Below the pieces are notes generated by a model. It was not told where the DNA came from and did no database searches. It worked only from the letters and a program-made list of their open reading frames with translations. Positions 22,705-34,079 of a stretch of DNA of 64,000 bases are shown piece after piece (positions within the stretch are counted from its first letter, which is position 1; every line of letters begins with the position of its first letter). Position numbers and translations under genes: made by a program. Source of the DNA: Mesocentrotus franciscanus. Taxonomy: Eukaryota; Echinodermata; Echinoidea; Camarodonta; Strongylocentrotidae. The stretch covers positions 8,971,789-9,035,788 of the forward strand of contig CP137674.1 of assembly GCA_037976565.1 (NCBI GenBank), given 5' to 3'.

Positions 22705-24146
22705 AGTCTTGTCCAGACGGAGGCAAGTAATACCCTAGGGTAAATTCGAAAAAGGTTTTTAAAGGGGAAAGGGAAGGGGAAAGAAAGTGAGAAAAGGAGA
22801 AAAAGGAAGGGAAAGAAAAAGGAGGAAAAAGAAAGAAAAGGGAAGAGAGAAAGAAGAAGAAAAGAGGAGGAGAGAACAGGAAGAGAAGAAAAGGAGGAAA
22901 GAGAGAAAAGGGAAGAGATAGGAGAAAAGGTGGAAAATGAAGAAAGGGGGAAAGACAGAAAGAGAAAAGGGGCAAAAGGAGAATAATGAGAAGGGAACAG
23001 AAAGAAAGGGGATAATAATATAAGAAGGTGTTTTTTTACCGGGAAAGGAGCGGGGGGGGGATGCAATTTCGTCTTCTTTCTCTCTAATAATTTAATAAAC
23101 CGTGAACGCTTCGACTTGGTAACTCCACCCAACATCCCCCTCTCTCTCTTACTCCCACCCCTCTTCTCTCAGACTCTTACCCCCCTCCCCCGTTTCTTTT
23201 GTTTCCCTTTTCCCTTTTTTTTTCTTCTTTTCTCTTTTTTTCCTTCTTTTCTTTCTTTTCCTTTCTTTCGTCTCCTTCCTCTTTTTTCTTTTTTCACTTT
23301 CTTTCTTCTCTTCTCTTTCCTTTCTTTCCTTTCTTTTCCTTTTCCTTTTTCTTTTCTCTCCCTTTCCCTCTCATTTTTCCCCTCCCTCTTTTCTCATTTT
23401 TCCCGACAGCAGCGAAATTTTCCGACAATATCCTAACAGGGGGATGTTGCATCCCACACCCCTTTAGCGACGCCCCTGGTTGTTATCCCATTATTCTTTT
23501 AAAGAAATGCAATTTCTCATGCTCTCGCACCTATCTTCTATCGTTGTTTAATTCTCTTTCATTTTTTCTTTCTCCTTTAACTCACAAAAATTCTTTCCCC
23601 TTTTTCCAACACTTTCAAGTTGGGGGCTACGCCTGGCAAAAGGGACCCCATGTTATGCACACTGCAAAATTGCGTGTACCCCGCCCCTTTTCGGTAAAAA
23701 AAACATTTTTAGAATATCGTCCCCTTTCTTTCTTTTCCCTTCTCATTATTCTCATTTCCTTTTCCCTTCTCCGTCTTTCCCCTTTCTTCCTTTTCTGCCT
23801 TTTTCTCCTCTCTCTCTCTCCCCTTTCTCTCTTTCCCCTTCTTTTCTCCTCTTCCCTGTTCTCTCCTTCCTCTTTTCTTCTTCTTTCTCTCTTCCCTTTT
23901 CTTTGTTTTCCCCTCCTTTTCTTTCCCCTTCTTTTTCTCCTTTTCTAACTTTTTCTTTTCCCCTTCCGCCTCCCCCTTTTTTTACCAGGGAGGGGGCACG
24001 TCCCCCTGTGCCCCCCAGAATCTGCCACTGGTACAGTTGTATAGTTGTACGTATAGTGGCATGTTTGGCCCGCCATATTTACCCCGACTAGCTCTTAACA
24101 CGACGGCCGTTACCCTAGAGTAACTTGCCTCCGTCTGGACAAGACT
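22705..24146. mobile_element. 1.44-kb long-TIR element with purine-rich arms
   Basis: The left end AGTCTTGTCCAGACGGAGG and the right end, reverse-complemented, are the same, continuing to CTAGGGTAA (about 37-40 bp). The arms go on inward: polypurine at 22757-23015 faces polypyrimidine at 23703-23975. TTTTTTTACCGGGAAAGG (23032) faces the complement of CCCCTTTTCGGTAAAAAAA (23682). So each arm is about 350 bp or more. The centre holds another pyrimidine tract (23140-23400). The frames of 143-249 codons, all S, F, P and L, are artefacts. Confidence 0.75.
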
Positions 24147-24149
24147 TAA

Positions 24150-24990
24150 ATATGCTTAATTGTTAAGCTTGCAGTTGACATGTTTGTAATCATTTATGTC
24201 TATTCAGTCCACAAATGACCGATACAGGTGTACGTTAGATTATATTTTCTTCGAAAGACAAAGTACCCCTGATTTCTAGACTGCGAACTATATCTTTCAA
24301 ATGCAACGCATCAGAACTTGAAAACATGACGGCGGCATATGTAATTTAATATAATATTATCTGTCTCGCCTCGACTTGACAAAGTCAAAGACAATTATCT
24401 TCCCGAATTGACAAAGATAATATTTTCTCCCTCATCGCGACTTTGACAAAGATAACATTTTTTTCGGGCATAGTCAAAAATACGACTCTACTTTCAACCA
24501 ATCAGATGACAGTTTTAGGAAATATTCTTAAAGGTATATAATAGGATTTATATCATTGATTTTGTTTTCTTCTTCGGCATAACACGAATAAACACAAAGA
24601 TATGATTTGGATATTTAGACAACAGGCGAGCCAGTAACTTTAAATAGCAAATCTTATGTTGTAACATATAAATGTCAACAATTATTTTGAATATAAAGTA
24701 CAAGGGCTCTAACCCATTTGCATGCAGGGTGCATCCAAAGGAAATGAGCGCGTATATTTCCACGGTACGACCGGTCTCTTTATTGATAAAGGCATATCAG
24801 AAAAGAAAGACCACTTATATTTGTCTTTAGTGTCTTGCTGTTGTTGGGTTTGTAAGGCTGTCCAATCTGAAAAGATTATTTCCACCTGGCTATACTGTTT
24901 TTCGAGTTATTGATCCGTGATGAATATATGGCGCCGTTTCTTTTTCCTCTGACGAATTAAATTCTAGTTTATAAAGATATCGTCTGGCGG
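24150..24990. other. No gene recognised
   Basis: AT-rich. A TTGACAAAGATAA-type motif recurs three times between 24375 and 24470, at about 45-bp intervals (24376, 24408, 24443 with TTTGACAAAGATAAC). No coding evidence. Confidence 0.4.
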
Positions 24991-24994
24991 GTGT

Positions 24995-25330
24995 GGCAAT
25001 GCAGCAGGTCGCGGGTGGCTGATTCGTTTAGGTCGGCCGCGGCCAGACGACCCAATTTAGACAAGGCTCGGCTTCTATTCGGGAGGCTGCAGCTGGCGCA
25101 TATTTGAGGGCATGCCGCTGTCCCGCCGGCTGCAGCCGGCTGAGCTCATCTTTTCTAGCTTTTTCCGAGCTCGGCTTCCATTCGGTAGGCCGCGCCGGCG
25201 CATACTTTCAGCTTGCCGCTGGCCTCCCGCCGGCTGCAGCCAGCTAAGCTAATAACAAAAATGCAGCCGGACGCATAAGTGCAGCTGGCTGCAGCCAGCC
25301 GGTATGTTTATTTTTGACGCCTCGCCTTAG
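24995..25330 (-). repeat. GC-rich GGCTGCAGCC repeat, copy 2
   Basis: Inverted relative to 16370-16800. The right border ATTTTTGACGCCTCGCCTTA is the reverse complement of that copy's left border. Inside are two direct units of about 105 bp starting GCTCGGCTTC (25067 and 25171), each ending near CCGCCGGCTGCAGCC. Confidence 0.7.
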
Positions 25331-25364
25331 ACCCCTTGGGCACGAGGTAACTACGAACACCTGT

Positions 25365-25405
25365 AGGTGTGGCAGGGATTTGAACCCGAGATGAAAGACA
25401 GGAAA
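25365..25405 (-). repeat. tRNA-like B-box remnant
   Basis: On the minus strand it reads CGGGTTCAAATCCCTGCCACACC, a good tRNA TPsiC arm. No matching A box or acceptor stem was found. Confidence 0.4.
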
Positions 25406-25585
25406 TAAGGAAAAACAAAGTGCAGAGCCCCTAAATGACCCCTCCCCCAACCTGATTACTTCTGGTATCAGATGATTTAACTCTGCTAGAAAACAGGAGG
25501 ACTGATTCTGTCTGGTTCAATTTTCTCTTTTCTTTTCCCTCTCCTTTTCCCCTGCATATTCCACTTCATCTTTTGAAACTCTTAA

Positions 25586-25909
25586 AGATAAAGACCAGTT
25601 CTGGTCATGCGATTGCATTGTGAAAGAAACGTTGTGGAATCGATCAGAAAAGGTTGATCATCTAGCATATAAGTATTGGTTACAAGCACTGTACACAGAA
25701 AGATGTATATGGGACTACGCGACCACATGCGCGATATCTATTTGGTCCCAATAGATATAATAATTTACCAAATATATCAATTAGTAGGCGGTTTCCAGAC
25801 TTTCCCGGCAAAATTTGTATCATCACGTATTAGTCAAAACATGTTCTTTCACATGATTAGTAATGAGAGCTTCCATTTCATTTGTTTGAGAGAGGGGCGT
25901 TTCCAAAAC
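25586..25909 (+). mobile_element. TTAA MITE F1 subfamily A, right end damaged
   Basis: TTAA at 25582-25585, then AGATAAAGACCAGTTCTGG. It lacks about 63 bp after 25678 relative to 48260-48642. The right end stops at TTTCCAAAAC; the final TIR and right TTAA are replaced by other sequence. Confidence 0.8.
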
Positions 25910-28415
25910 GCTTGTAACAACAAATATTTTAGTAATTTGGTAGATTTTGCAAAATACTAAAATTCTGGATTTTGCACCTCTTTGCAGAAGTTGCTTTTGC
26001 TCACTCAGGCATGCTGAATATTCTGGTGCCATTTGATTGAAGACTTCCTAAGCTATCCACAGATATATCCTGGAAATATTTGAAATATTAATCTGGGGAG
26101 TGGAGAGACTATTCCAACTTTTCACCTTTTGAGACAAAATGTATACAATTGCTGTAGCTGAAACATGTATAAGCTTTCCAAAACCATATGGAGACGATTC
26201 TAGAGAAGGCAAGAAAGGGGAAAGATTTGAGGTAGCTTTTAATTATCACCTGGAAATCATTCCCTAAAGCAACTTGTCTGGAAGGATGAAATATCAAGAC
26301 CAGACATTCAGTACCCTTCTTGAATTTCTAAACTTTCTAACAAGATGTGCTACATATTATATATGAATATGAGAAAATGTTTCCATTAACTCGTGGTGTC
26401 ACATTACAAATTTGAAAGGGAAATATTTCGCTTTTTTCAACAACTATTCAGGTTTGTAGAAACTGAAAAGGTCAAGCATCCTACTTATTATTTTCTAATA
26501 CTGTAAAAAGTGTGTTTATACAAAATACCGGTAAGTGTTTTTGTTTTTCGTTTTTAAATTTTTTAACTGTTAATGTTCCAAATATAATGTTGAGTTCTGA
26601 TAAAGATGACAAATTATTTTGTTAGCTATTTCTCATTCTCTGTATGTCAGCTTAGAAGAATAAAAAAAGTAGAACAAATATCTCCTGAAGGGAATGATCT
26701 TAAAATGCCCTTATATTGTAAATAAGACAAGAATGACATGTAGCTGGATAGTGGGGACCAAACATTAGTGTTTAGTCTCATATACCAAATTCTGTGTGCA
26801 GTGCATATGATTTTCAGCAAGACTGAGTCCATTTCTTCTTTTTTTATTCCAAAATTTCATAGTAGATGTTAATTTTTATGTACAAAATAATCAACCTTTC
26901 TCTAAATTAATGATATAATTATGACACTTTAATTGAAGTTTCATGAAAAAGAGTCCTGATTGTTCACTCCCAATTTCCTCTCACAAAATTGAAAACTACG
27001 ATCAAATAACCATACTTGATCAAACTCTATCATGCAAGCTCTCTCCGTACACACAGTCGTCACCATGAGAGCCATTTCGGGGCCAACGTTCCAAAAATAA
27101 ATCCTGTCGATTCCGTTTTTTATCAGCGAGTCGAGGGGTGCCGACAATTTCTTGAAAACTTCTCACAGTTTAATGACAGGAAAAAGGAAAGCAGGTTAGT
27201 TGAAGATGAGTTGATCGGAAATTCAACCTGCTCAATGATGGAGTGACAAGCGTACAAGGATTAATCACTGGTCAGTATTGTTTTGATTTGGTTAAAGAAT
27301 AGATCCTCTGCCATTCAGAAGATAAATTCCAGTAATATTAAAGCTAAAAAAAAGTAACTTCTTGTTACAGACAAACTTGCTTTAGCGACCACTTGTGTAG
27401 AAATGGTTATTTTCTCTATCTTTTAATTTTTTTTTGTAGTTGCAGTTATTGTTGTCAGTTGAACATTGCTTTTATTGGAACATTACTTCTGAACTAAATA
27501 TGTATCAAAGGAGAACCTAAAAATAAGATAATTAACCTTTCTTGTTTCCATTTAGAGGTAATAAGTTACAAGTTTGTTTTTTTACAATGGACGTTGAATG
27601 ATAGATCATTACAAATTTTCAGATTGAAACTATGCAAAATTATTCTACTGAAGATGAGTTTCTGTACAAAACACAAGATAACTACAAAACAACTTTATAC
27701 AAATATACATATATACATATTAAGATAATTGAGAGGTGATTTGTCAATGTCACAAGACCACTTCAAACACCTTCTTATATAAAGATAATACACATAAACG
27801 AGTTCAAGAACCCCTATGATCTGGTTTATTATTATTCCTATGGTCATTTTAATGATGGTCAGCTCAAGTAGTGGTCAGTATGGTTTGGCCAGACGATCAT
27901 TGGGGACCTCTTTTTTGCTAATAAAGCTGACAACTTACATTTCCTCGGCCATGTCCTATCAATTACAAGTCCGGCCAAATATAGTCACGTTTGATTTTAC
28001 GTTGCGATACATCCTGGTCAATGAATACCGCATACAACATAAAAACTGTCAATACTAGGAGTTTGTAGGAAATCATTTCACTCACGTCTATGGAGTCGGC
28101 CAAGTTTATTTCAATGAGGTCAAGATAAGATCGACTTGAAGATGCTTGCGCCCATCTTGTATGAAAAGATATGATCACTAATAATTTCACGACCTGTTTC
28201 AGTGGTCAGTTTCGTACATCCACAGACAACTAATCAAGTTTCTTATCATACTTTTACAGTTCAAAAATCGCAAGGCAGTTATGCATATATGCATATAAAA
28301 GTCACAAACTAACAGCATTTATAAAGCCACAAAGAGACTAGAATGAAAACAAGATAGAGACATATATGCGTAGAAATATGCTTCAGTTCTGCGTAGTAAT
28401 CATGCTACATCAAAT
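25910..28415. other. No gene established; weak exon candidate at 27055-27195
   Basis: Mostly AT-rich. At 27055-27195 on the plus strand an open frame (HHESHFGANVPKINPVDSVF...) lies between an acceptor-like CCGTACACACAG and a donor-like CAG/GTTAGT. The minus strand is also open there (LSAPLDSLIKNGIDRIYFW...). Neither product was recognised, so coding status is undecided. Confidence 0.2.
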
Positions 28416-28419
28416 TCTT

Positions 28420-29035
28420 AAGCCCCGGCCCCCACCACCTAAAAAAAAGAACCACTCGTCCATTTGCCTACCACTGTCCTTATTATATTTTCCAGGATTA
28501 ATCATATTCAACAAAAATACAGCCCCCTCCCCATGAAGGACATTCCTCAACTCCCCTCCCCCCTCCCAATCTAATAAATTTCTCAGCTATGTGACTACCA
28601 CTCTCCTAGTTCCTTCCAAAATGAAGAAAAAAATATACCACCCCCACCCCACACACACACAAAAGGCACTCCTTTACCCCTCCCTTAAAAATACTCTTAA
28701 AACCATGACACTTCCCCTTTCCTAATTTCTTCTACTTCTAGGATTAATCAAATAAGATCCCCAAAACAGTATCCCATTTTCCTATTAAAGAAGGGGCATT
28801 TCTTCACCTCCAAAATAAATCTATTTGACTACCACTCCATTAATTCCTTCTAAGATTAATCACATTATACCAAAAATATATGCGAGGCTCCTCAACTAAT
28901 GGTATCCCCCTTCCTTATACTACTCATCCATTCAATTGCCATTGTCCTGATTCTTTCCAAAATTAATCAAATTAGACAAAAATATACCCCTCTCCCCCTC
29001 TCCCCCACGAAGGGCATTCCTTAGGAACCAAAAAA
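28420..29035 (+). repeat. Degenerate C-rich tandem array
   Basis: About five units of 100-135 bp, starting near 28457, 28588, 28727, 28824 and 28925. The theme is ATTTGACTACCACT, TTCCTTCCAA, GATTAATCA, ACAAAAATATACC, CCCCTCCCC, GAAGGGCATTCCT. Confidence 0.7.
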
Positions 29036-29039
29036 AGTC

Positions 29040-30268
29040 CTATCCAGGGTTATGTCACTTGGAGTAATGAGGGAAATAGGTCTCGTTAGTGAAGTAATTA
29101 GATTTGGAGAACGTTTAAGGGGAGCCTTGGTGTGAAAGTGGCTGGCTTGGCACCCATCCATGGACTATTGACTGCCCATTACAAGCAAGGGTCTTAGAAA
29201 GTCACTTTCATTATGGCTTGACAACCTAAATATAGAGCCACGATGTAAGCACCCCTTCCCTCTAAGAAATTGTTCCCAGACCAGTGAGTTTGATCCCATC
29301 TATACATTTCCTATACAATGGAACTTTAAGCACCCCTCCCCATTCAGATGGGTGTAACTGTATGTTTCATACATCCATATAGCTATAAGGTCATGATATA
29401 AATAATTCATATTTTCTTGTTTGAACATCATTTAATGAAACATCATGTAGTTGAACCTTTATCATAATTTTATTAAACAAAAACTTGATATAGAATCCTA
29501 TACATACCACTATGAAGAACTTGAAAACCTATAACAGGCTGGGTGTAATGTGAGCGCATGCTGATATGTCAGGCAAGCTGTAATTTTGTATGAACAAGCA
29601 TGTATGTTTGAAAAAAAATCTCTCTATAGCTATTTTCTACAGTATGACTTTCATGCAACATCACTGCATATGTCCCTTTCACCATATATAATTCTGTACA
29701 CAACAATTCTATATTCAAATTTTATATGATTTCTTGTTTTAAGAGGCTATTAGATTAGCTTATACACAGTTTGTTTCAAAATGCAATTCTACCAGTTGAT
29801 CTCAAAATCATAGATAAAAACCACTGCCGGATTTTCCTCATTGTTGTTTGCCGACACAATACCGTAAGCATCAGAAGTACTTTACAATTATACTTCAGCA
29901 GTAACCACATCTCATTTAGACCATCTGGCCATGACAATAAAAAATTGTGCATTGAGCAATTCATTGAGCAATTCATTTATCACAGAACCAGATGGTTTCC
30001 ATTACACATATTATCAAAATCAAAGTGTTTCCTAGTTGTATGCCTTTAGGACTAAAAGGAAGTCACATTTAAACATTTTTACATTTCAAATGCAGTAGAC
30101 TGTTGAAGAAATCCTTTCAATGTGCTTAAAATAACTTGATATCATATAGCCTGCAGATAGAAGGGATTTTTAATTGACCACGACATTGAAAAAAAATGAA
30201 TCACAGAGCTGAAAAGAAAGTGGTCTGTGATTGTAGGGATAGTGACACAGCACAACTACACTTTGTCT
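29040..30268. other. No gene recognised
   Basis: A 92-codon frame at 29771-30049 has no motif and contains a short direct repeat, GAGCAATTCATT. Otherwise AT-rich. Confidence 0.4.
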
Positions 30269-30270
30269 AC

Positions 30271-30676
30271 GGGTGCGTTCAAGCGATTTTTTAAAGCTAG
30301 AATCCCAAACATGAATCACAAATCAAAACGCCATTACAAAACAGGGTTACTGCGGGAGAACATTCAAGTGATTTTCCATCAACACTGATTCGCGATCATT
30401 TCAAGCCCACCCAGGAAGAATAGATATAGATAGCGATAATATATATAATAGATAACGACGTCATAGAATCATGATTGAGATCTCTGTTGCGTTCAAGCGA
30501 TTTTTAGCGATCTTTTTCAGCATTTATGTTTGCCTTTTTTAAACACGTTTATGTTTGCCTTTTTTAAACACATTTATTTTTACGACCGACGAAAAATCGC
30601 TTGAAATCGCTTGAACCCAACCGTGTTTTAAACTAAACGTCTTTGAAATCCGCGTTTCTAGGGTGAAAAAGTGTAA
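30271..30676 (+). mobile_element. GGGTGCGTTCAAG MITE, copy 1, right end truncated
   Basis: Starts GGGTGCGTTCAAGCGATTTT. It matches 53089-53504 in the opposite orientation through TCATGATTGAGATCTC, CGTTCAAGCGATTTTT, CAGCATTTATG and AAATCGCTTGAAC. The right TIR is lost after AAAAAGTGT. The GTTCAAGCGATTTTT string recurs inside at about 30492, so ends are reiterated within the element. Confidence 0.8.
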
Positions 30677-30716
30677 ACACATACTTACATGTGAAGTGCC
30701 TCAATACAAATCATAT

Positions 30717-30877
30717 CATTCACCTCTTACAAATAATTGTATTTCAATAGTCAGAATGCAAACTCAAGTACTATGTGTTGCTAGGTAGGGCAATCCATGT
30801 TTGTCCTACCTAGCAACAAATACTGTATGCAATTTACATTCTGACAATTGAAATACAATTATTTGTAACAGGTGAAT
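30717..30877. mobile_element. Palindromic MITE, about 160 bp
   Basis: Arms of about 70 bp with a 15-base loop. Outer ends are CACCTCTTACAAATAATTG and CAATTATTTGTAACAGGTG; inner ends are TGTTGCTAGGTAGG and CCTACCTAGCAACA. It is flanked by ATT and AAT. Confidence 0.85.
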
Positions 30878-31239
30878 GAAATAAATGTTATCAAGGTACT
30901 TCACAAAGATGTATGCATTAAATTTAGTTGCATTACAAAAATAGCTTATTGCAAGGCATCATCAGAAATAATTCATGATATGTCGCGATTATCCACACAT
31001 GCGACAGGTCCCACAACCAGGGTGTATAACAAGCTGCGATTACTCAAGTCACGGCCAGATTTTGTTGGGAACATCAGCCCACAAGACCGACAACCCATGA
31101 GACCGTCATGTGTTAGGTCTATGCAATGAATATGAGTTAACACCCTGCTGTCGCTCAACAGACGATATATGGTACCATCACTCACAACTCCATTCTGAAT
31201 CTTTGTAATGTTTGTGACCTGTGTTTTCCTTTTCTTATC

Positions 31240-31545
31240 CATTATTATTATCAATTTCATTATAAACTGCTCAATGTATAGACATGCATACCATAATTAC
31301 TTCTGATGTTAAATACAATCATTATGAAATATTGTACTCATGAGATTACATTAATTCAATTGTGGTGTGTAATGATTTGATTGTAGCGCATTGTTATTCA
31401 TATATTTATGTATCAGATTCTACAGTTTTTTTGACTTTGTGTACATTATTCCTTCCATTGTGTTCTATCTGTTTGTATTTTATTTGTATTTGAAATCCAA
31501 CCTCAAGTTTTGGTTGCAACAAAGAAATAATGTTAAATAAATAAA
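31240..31545 (+). repeat. Probable LINE 3' end
   Basis: AT-rich sequence ending GTTGCAACAAAGAAATAATG, then AAATAAATAAA, as in CR1/L2-type 3' UTRs. No reverse transcriptase peptide is visible upstream, so the call rests on the tail style only. Confidence 0.35.
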
Positions 31546-31549
31546 TTTT

Positions 31550-32075
31550 TGCCTCACAGGGCTTCTGACTTTTTTCTTAGGGTACGCTAGAACGACATTG
31601 TTAATCTCATTAGCTGTCGATCTGCTGGGATTTTCTCAGGATTTTGGACACGATCAAAAACCTCTGTGCCGACGATTTGAGTTGTACATATACCTGGCCC
31701 CACTTGCGACCAATAAAGGGAACTTTCTAAGCGCCTGTCTGCGATTAGAACTCACCAACTTGTTGTGTATTAATCGCAGGTAAATCACAGCTGGGCTGAG
31801 GTTTTAAACAATTCAATGAACTTTTGTTTACTGTTATACAATTCACATGCTAATTTAATTTCAAAGACATCTACAAAATACACTTTTTGAAATCGTAGAA
31901 TAGACAAATGTTAAAAATCATACAGGTTTCTTCACAACAATCCGATCATGAGAAAACCCCACAATAGTTTGACAAGCAAGTCAAAAATGTGAATAGTGAA
32001 ACTTCAGAGAGGAATACCTTCCAACAAATCACACACTACAGAAAGAAAAGAAAAAATTCAAACACAAAAAAATTG
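31550..32075. other. No gene recognised
   Basis: Contains a 61-codon plus-strand frame at 31598-31783, unrecognised. It adjoins the minus-strand exon candidate. Confidence 0.35.
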
Positions 32076-32080
32076 CTTAC

Positions 32081-32523
32081 CTAGATTCAGTAAAAGGTCG
32101 ATGCTATCTGCTTCAAAATAAGTTGAAAAGGTCAGCTAGAATTCCTAGTTCCTGATGACAATTGTTGCCTTGATGTCTTCTAGAAAACTCGATTTGTCAT
32201 GAGCTCAAATATTTCTCGGCGATAGTTCCACGGATATGAATTTTCCTCTGCGGGAATCCTATTTCAAGATGTCTATCCTATCTCCCTCTCTTCCCCATTT
32301 CTCCGGTTCCTCGTACGATGATTCTCTCACAGCGGTACGCTCTCTGGTTCCGATCTGGTGCGAAGATATCCAGGCATTAGATCCACCTGAGAGTTGAGAG
32401 TTCCTGCCAGATCATATCGTGCCACGCTGTCAAAACAAGGTGCCAACTTGGGATGAACAATAAGACCTTCCTCCTGGGCGGCTGGGAAATGCTTCGCTCG
32501 AGGGTTCAGGTTCAAGTTGCATG
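32081..32523 (-). other. Candidate exon with splice signals, product unknown
   Basis: On the minus strand a strong 3' splice site (a T-rich run then CATCTCCACAG) sits just above 32523. A GTAAGC donor follows at 32075-32080, and an alternative GTGAGA donor at 32325-32330. Between 32331 and 32523 one frame is open for about 63 codons and begins CNLNPRAKHFPAAQEEG and ends RTRSEPESVPL before a TGA. Base composition is visibly GC-richer than the flanks. With the inner donor the exon is 193 nt and fully open; with the outer donor it is 443 nt and would carry the stop and untranslated sequence. I do not recognise the protein. It could be a coding, UTR or non-coding exon, or a chance arrangement. Confidence 0.3.
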
Positions 32524-32529
32524 CTGTGG

Positions 32530-32975
32530 AGATGATTAAAAAACAATTGTTGTGATGGGTTAAAAGTTGGATTAAAAGGCATCACTGAATGATCCAGTGC
32601 AAAAATGTGAGAAGAAGGGTAATTTAGCTGTGAAGATGTTACAATGGACTTACAAAGAGCTCTGAAAAACTCTGAACTTACTGAAGGAGCTAAGGAAAAA
32701 AGTATAGTATTTCTTTAACACTTACTAATTAAGGGCACTAAAACTGTTTACTCAAAGAAACCAAAAATTGTGATGAATTTGATTCTTTCTGATAGATCTC
32801 AATAACTTATTTCAAGGTAAAACAACAAACAAAAAAACTAATTTTGGCCTTATTCTTCTACAATTTAAACCCGAAGCTAGGCTTAAGCTGTGTCTAAGAA
32901 TGCGTTGAGCAAGTACGACTTACACCCAAAGTCTGGTTCAACGAAGTAGAATAGAATTAGTAGAATTACAGGCCT
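32530..32975. other. No gene recognised
   Basis: AT-rich DNA, upstream of the exon candidate on the minus strand. If that exon is real, this would be intron. Confidence 0.35.
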
Positions 32976-32978
32976 ATA

Positions 32979-33586
32979 CAGTCAAACCTGTCTATCAAAA
33001 GGCCACCAAGGGAAACACAATAAGCAGCCACTGAAGACAAGTGGCCATCTAGAGGGAGACAATATTTCCTGTTACTTGGAACTCTATTCCTCTTGAAATA
33101 TCCTCATGCAAATCTTGAACATTATTTAAAAGAAACTTGAGGCAGCATCTTATATCTAAATATCAATGATTCTTGTACCAGTAATTATATTGTACAACAT
33201 TACCTATAACTGTTTTCAAACTTATGATTTTGTAATGATTATTTCCATTTGTGTTACCTGCCATGAACGATGTCCCTGTCATGTTTTGTCATGTATGTTT
33301 CTTTTTTTAGTTTTGTCTGTATATATATATATATATATGTAAATCTCTTAACTACTGTTTGGGGAACTATGCCTCCACAAGGCCATTTGGCCTTTTTTTT
33401 TTAGTTCCCTATTTTCATTTTCTTATATTTTGCAAATGCTTATTTTTGTATACATATTTGTATTGTTTTTATTGAAAATGGAAATGAATAAAACGAATTG
33501 AATTAAATTGAATATGGGTGACCACTATAGACACTAGGCAGATGGCCTTTATAGGGAGGTGGCCACTATAGAGGCAGGTTTGACTG
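32979..33586. mobile_element. pogo/Tigger-like MITE interrupted by a LINE end
   Basis: Inverted ends CAGTCAAACCTGTCTAT and, reverse-complemented from the right, CAGTCAAACCTGCCTCTATAG. Both are flanked by TA (32977-32978 and 33587-33588). TA targets and CAG ends are usual for pogo/Tigger elements. The MITE parts are about 32979-33062 and 33514-33586; the middle is LINE sequence. Confidence 0.8.
33063..33513 (+). pseudogene. CR1/L2-like LINE 3' end inserted in a MITE
   Basis: The reading LFKRNLRQHLISKYQ followed by a stop at about 33125-33172 looks like the C-terminal end of a CR1/L2-type ORF2 (compare the usual FKRKLKxHLL pattern). It is followed by a 3' UTR with (TA)n at 33319-33340, a GGCCATTTGGCC palindrome, and a tail of ATAAAACG, then AATTG repeats. 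5' truncation is severe, as is normal for LINE insertions. Confidence 0.7.
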
Positions 33587-33589
33587 TAT

Positions 33590-33935
33590 GCCAAATGAAC
33601 TCCTTGTCACAAAAGTCCAGGGCTATAAGGGGCCACACCCAAACTGACTTTCATTCCTATCTGATGCAGCCATCTTCAATCACTTAAAATGAAATCCAAG
33701 GTAGATCGGAGCGTGTTTTCAATTTCAGGACAGATCCAAGGTAGATCTCGAGTTACTGTTTCAGGATGGACTCTTATGATGTCTGTATAAGATTCTCACC
33801 TCAATGAGCGAAAGAAAAGCTATTTAGATGTCTTTGATCCCCACCTTTATCGACAGAAAGGGAGGCTGATCTGATGTCTGTAACAGATTTCCATCTTAAT
33901 GACAGACTTGTAAACTCAAAACAAAGTAGGCCTAC
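33590..33935. other. Short imperfect repeat, no gene
   Basis: GATCCAAGGTAGATC occurs near 33690 and 33728. Related TGATGTCTGTA segments occur near 33778 and 33870, suggesting an old tandem of about 95 bp. Nothing coding. Confidence 0.4.
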
Positions 33936-33939
33936 ATGA

Positions 33940-34075
33940 AGACAAAGTTGAGTTCTGGTCATGCGATTGCATTGTGAAAGAAGCGGTGTGGAATCGATCA
34001 GAAAAGGTTGATCATGTAGCATATAAGTATTGATGTGTACTGCAAGGTTCTGGAATCATCAAAATGATAAGAAAT
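33940..34075 (+). mobile_element. TTAA MITE F1 subfamily B, 5' half only
   Basis: ACAAAGTTGAGTTCTGGTC onward matches the first 135 bp of 40708-41095, then stops at AAGAAAT. No TTAA remains on either side. Confidence 0.7.
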
Positions 34076-34079
34076 CTCA

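Noticed and set aside
22544..24091. 143-249-codon frames rich in F, S and P
   Set aside because: Translations of the polypurine/polypyrimidine arms of an inverted-repeat element.
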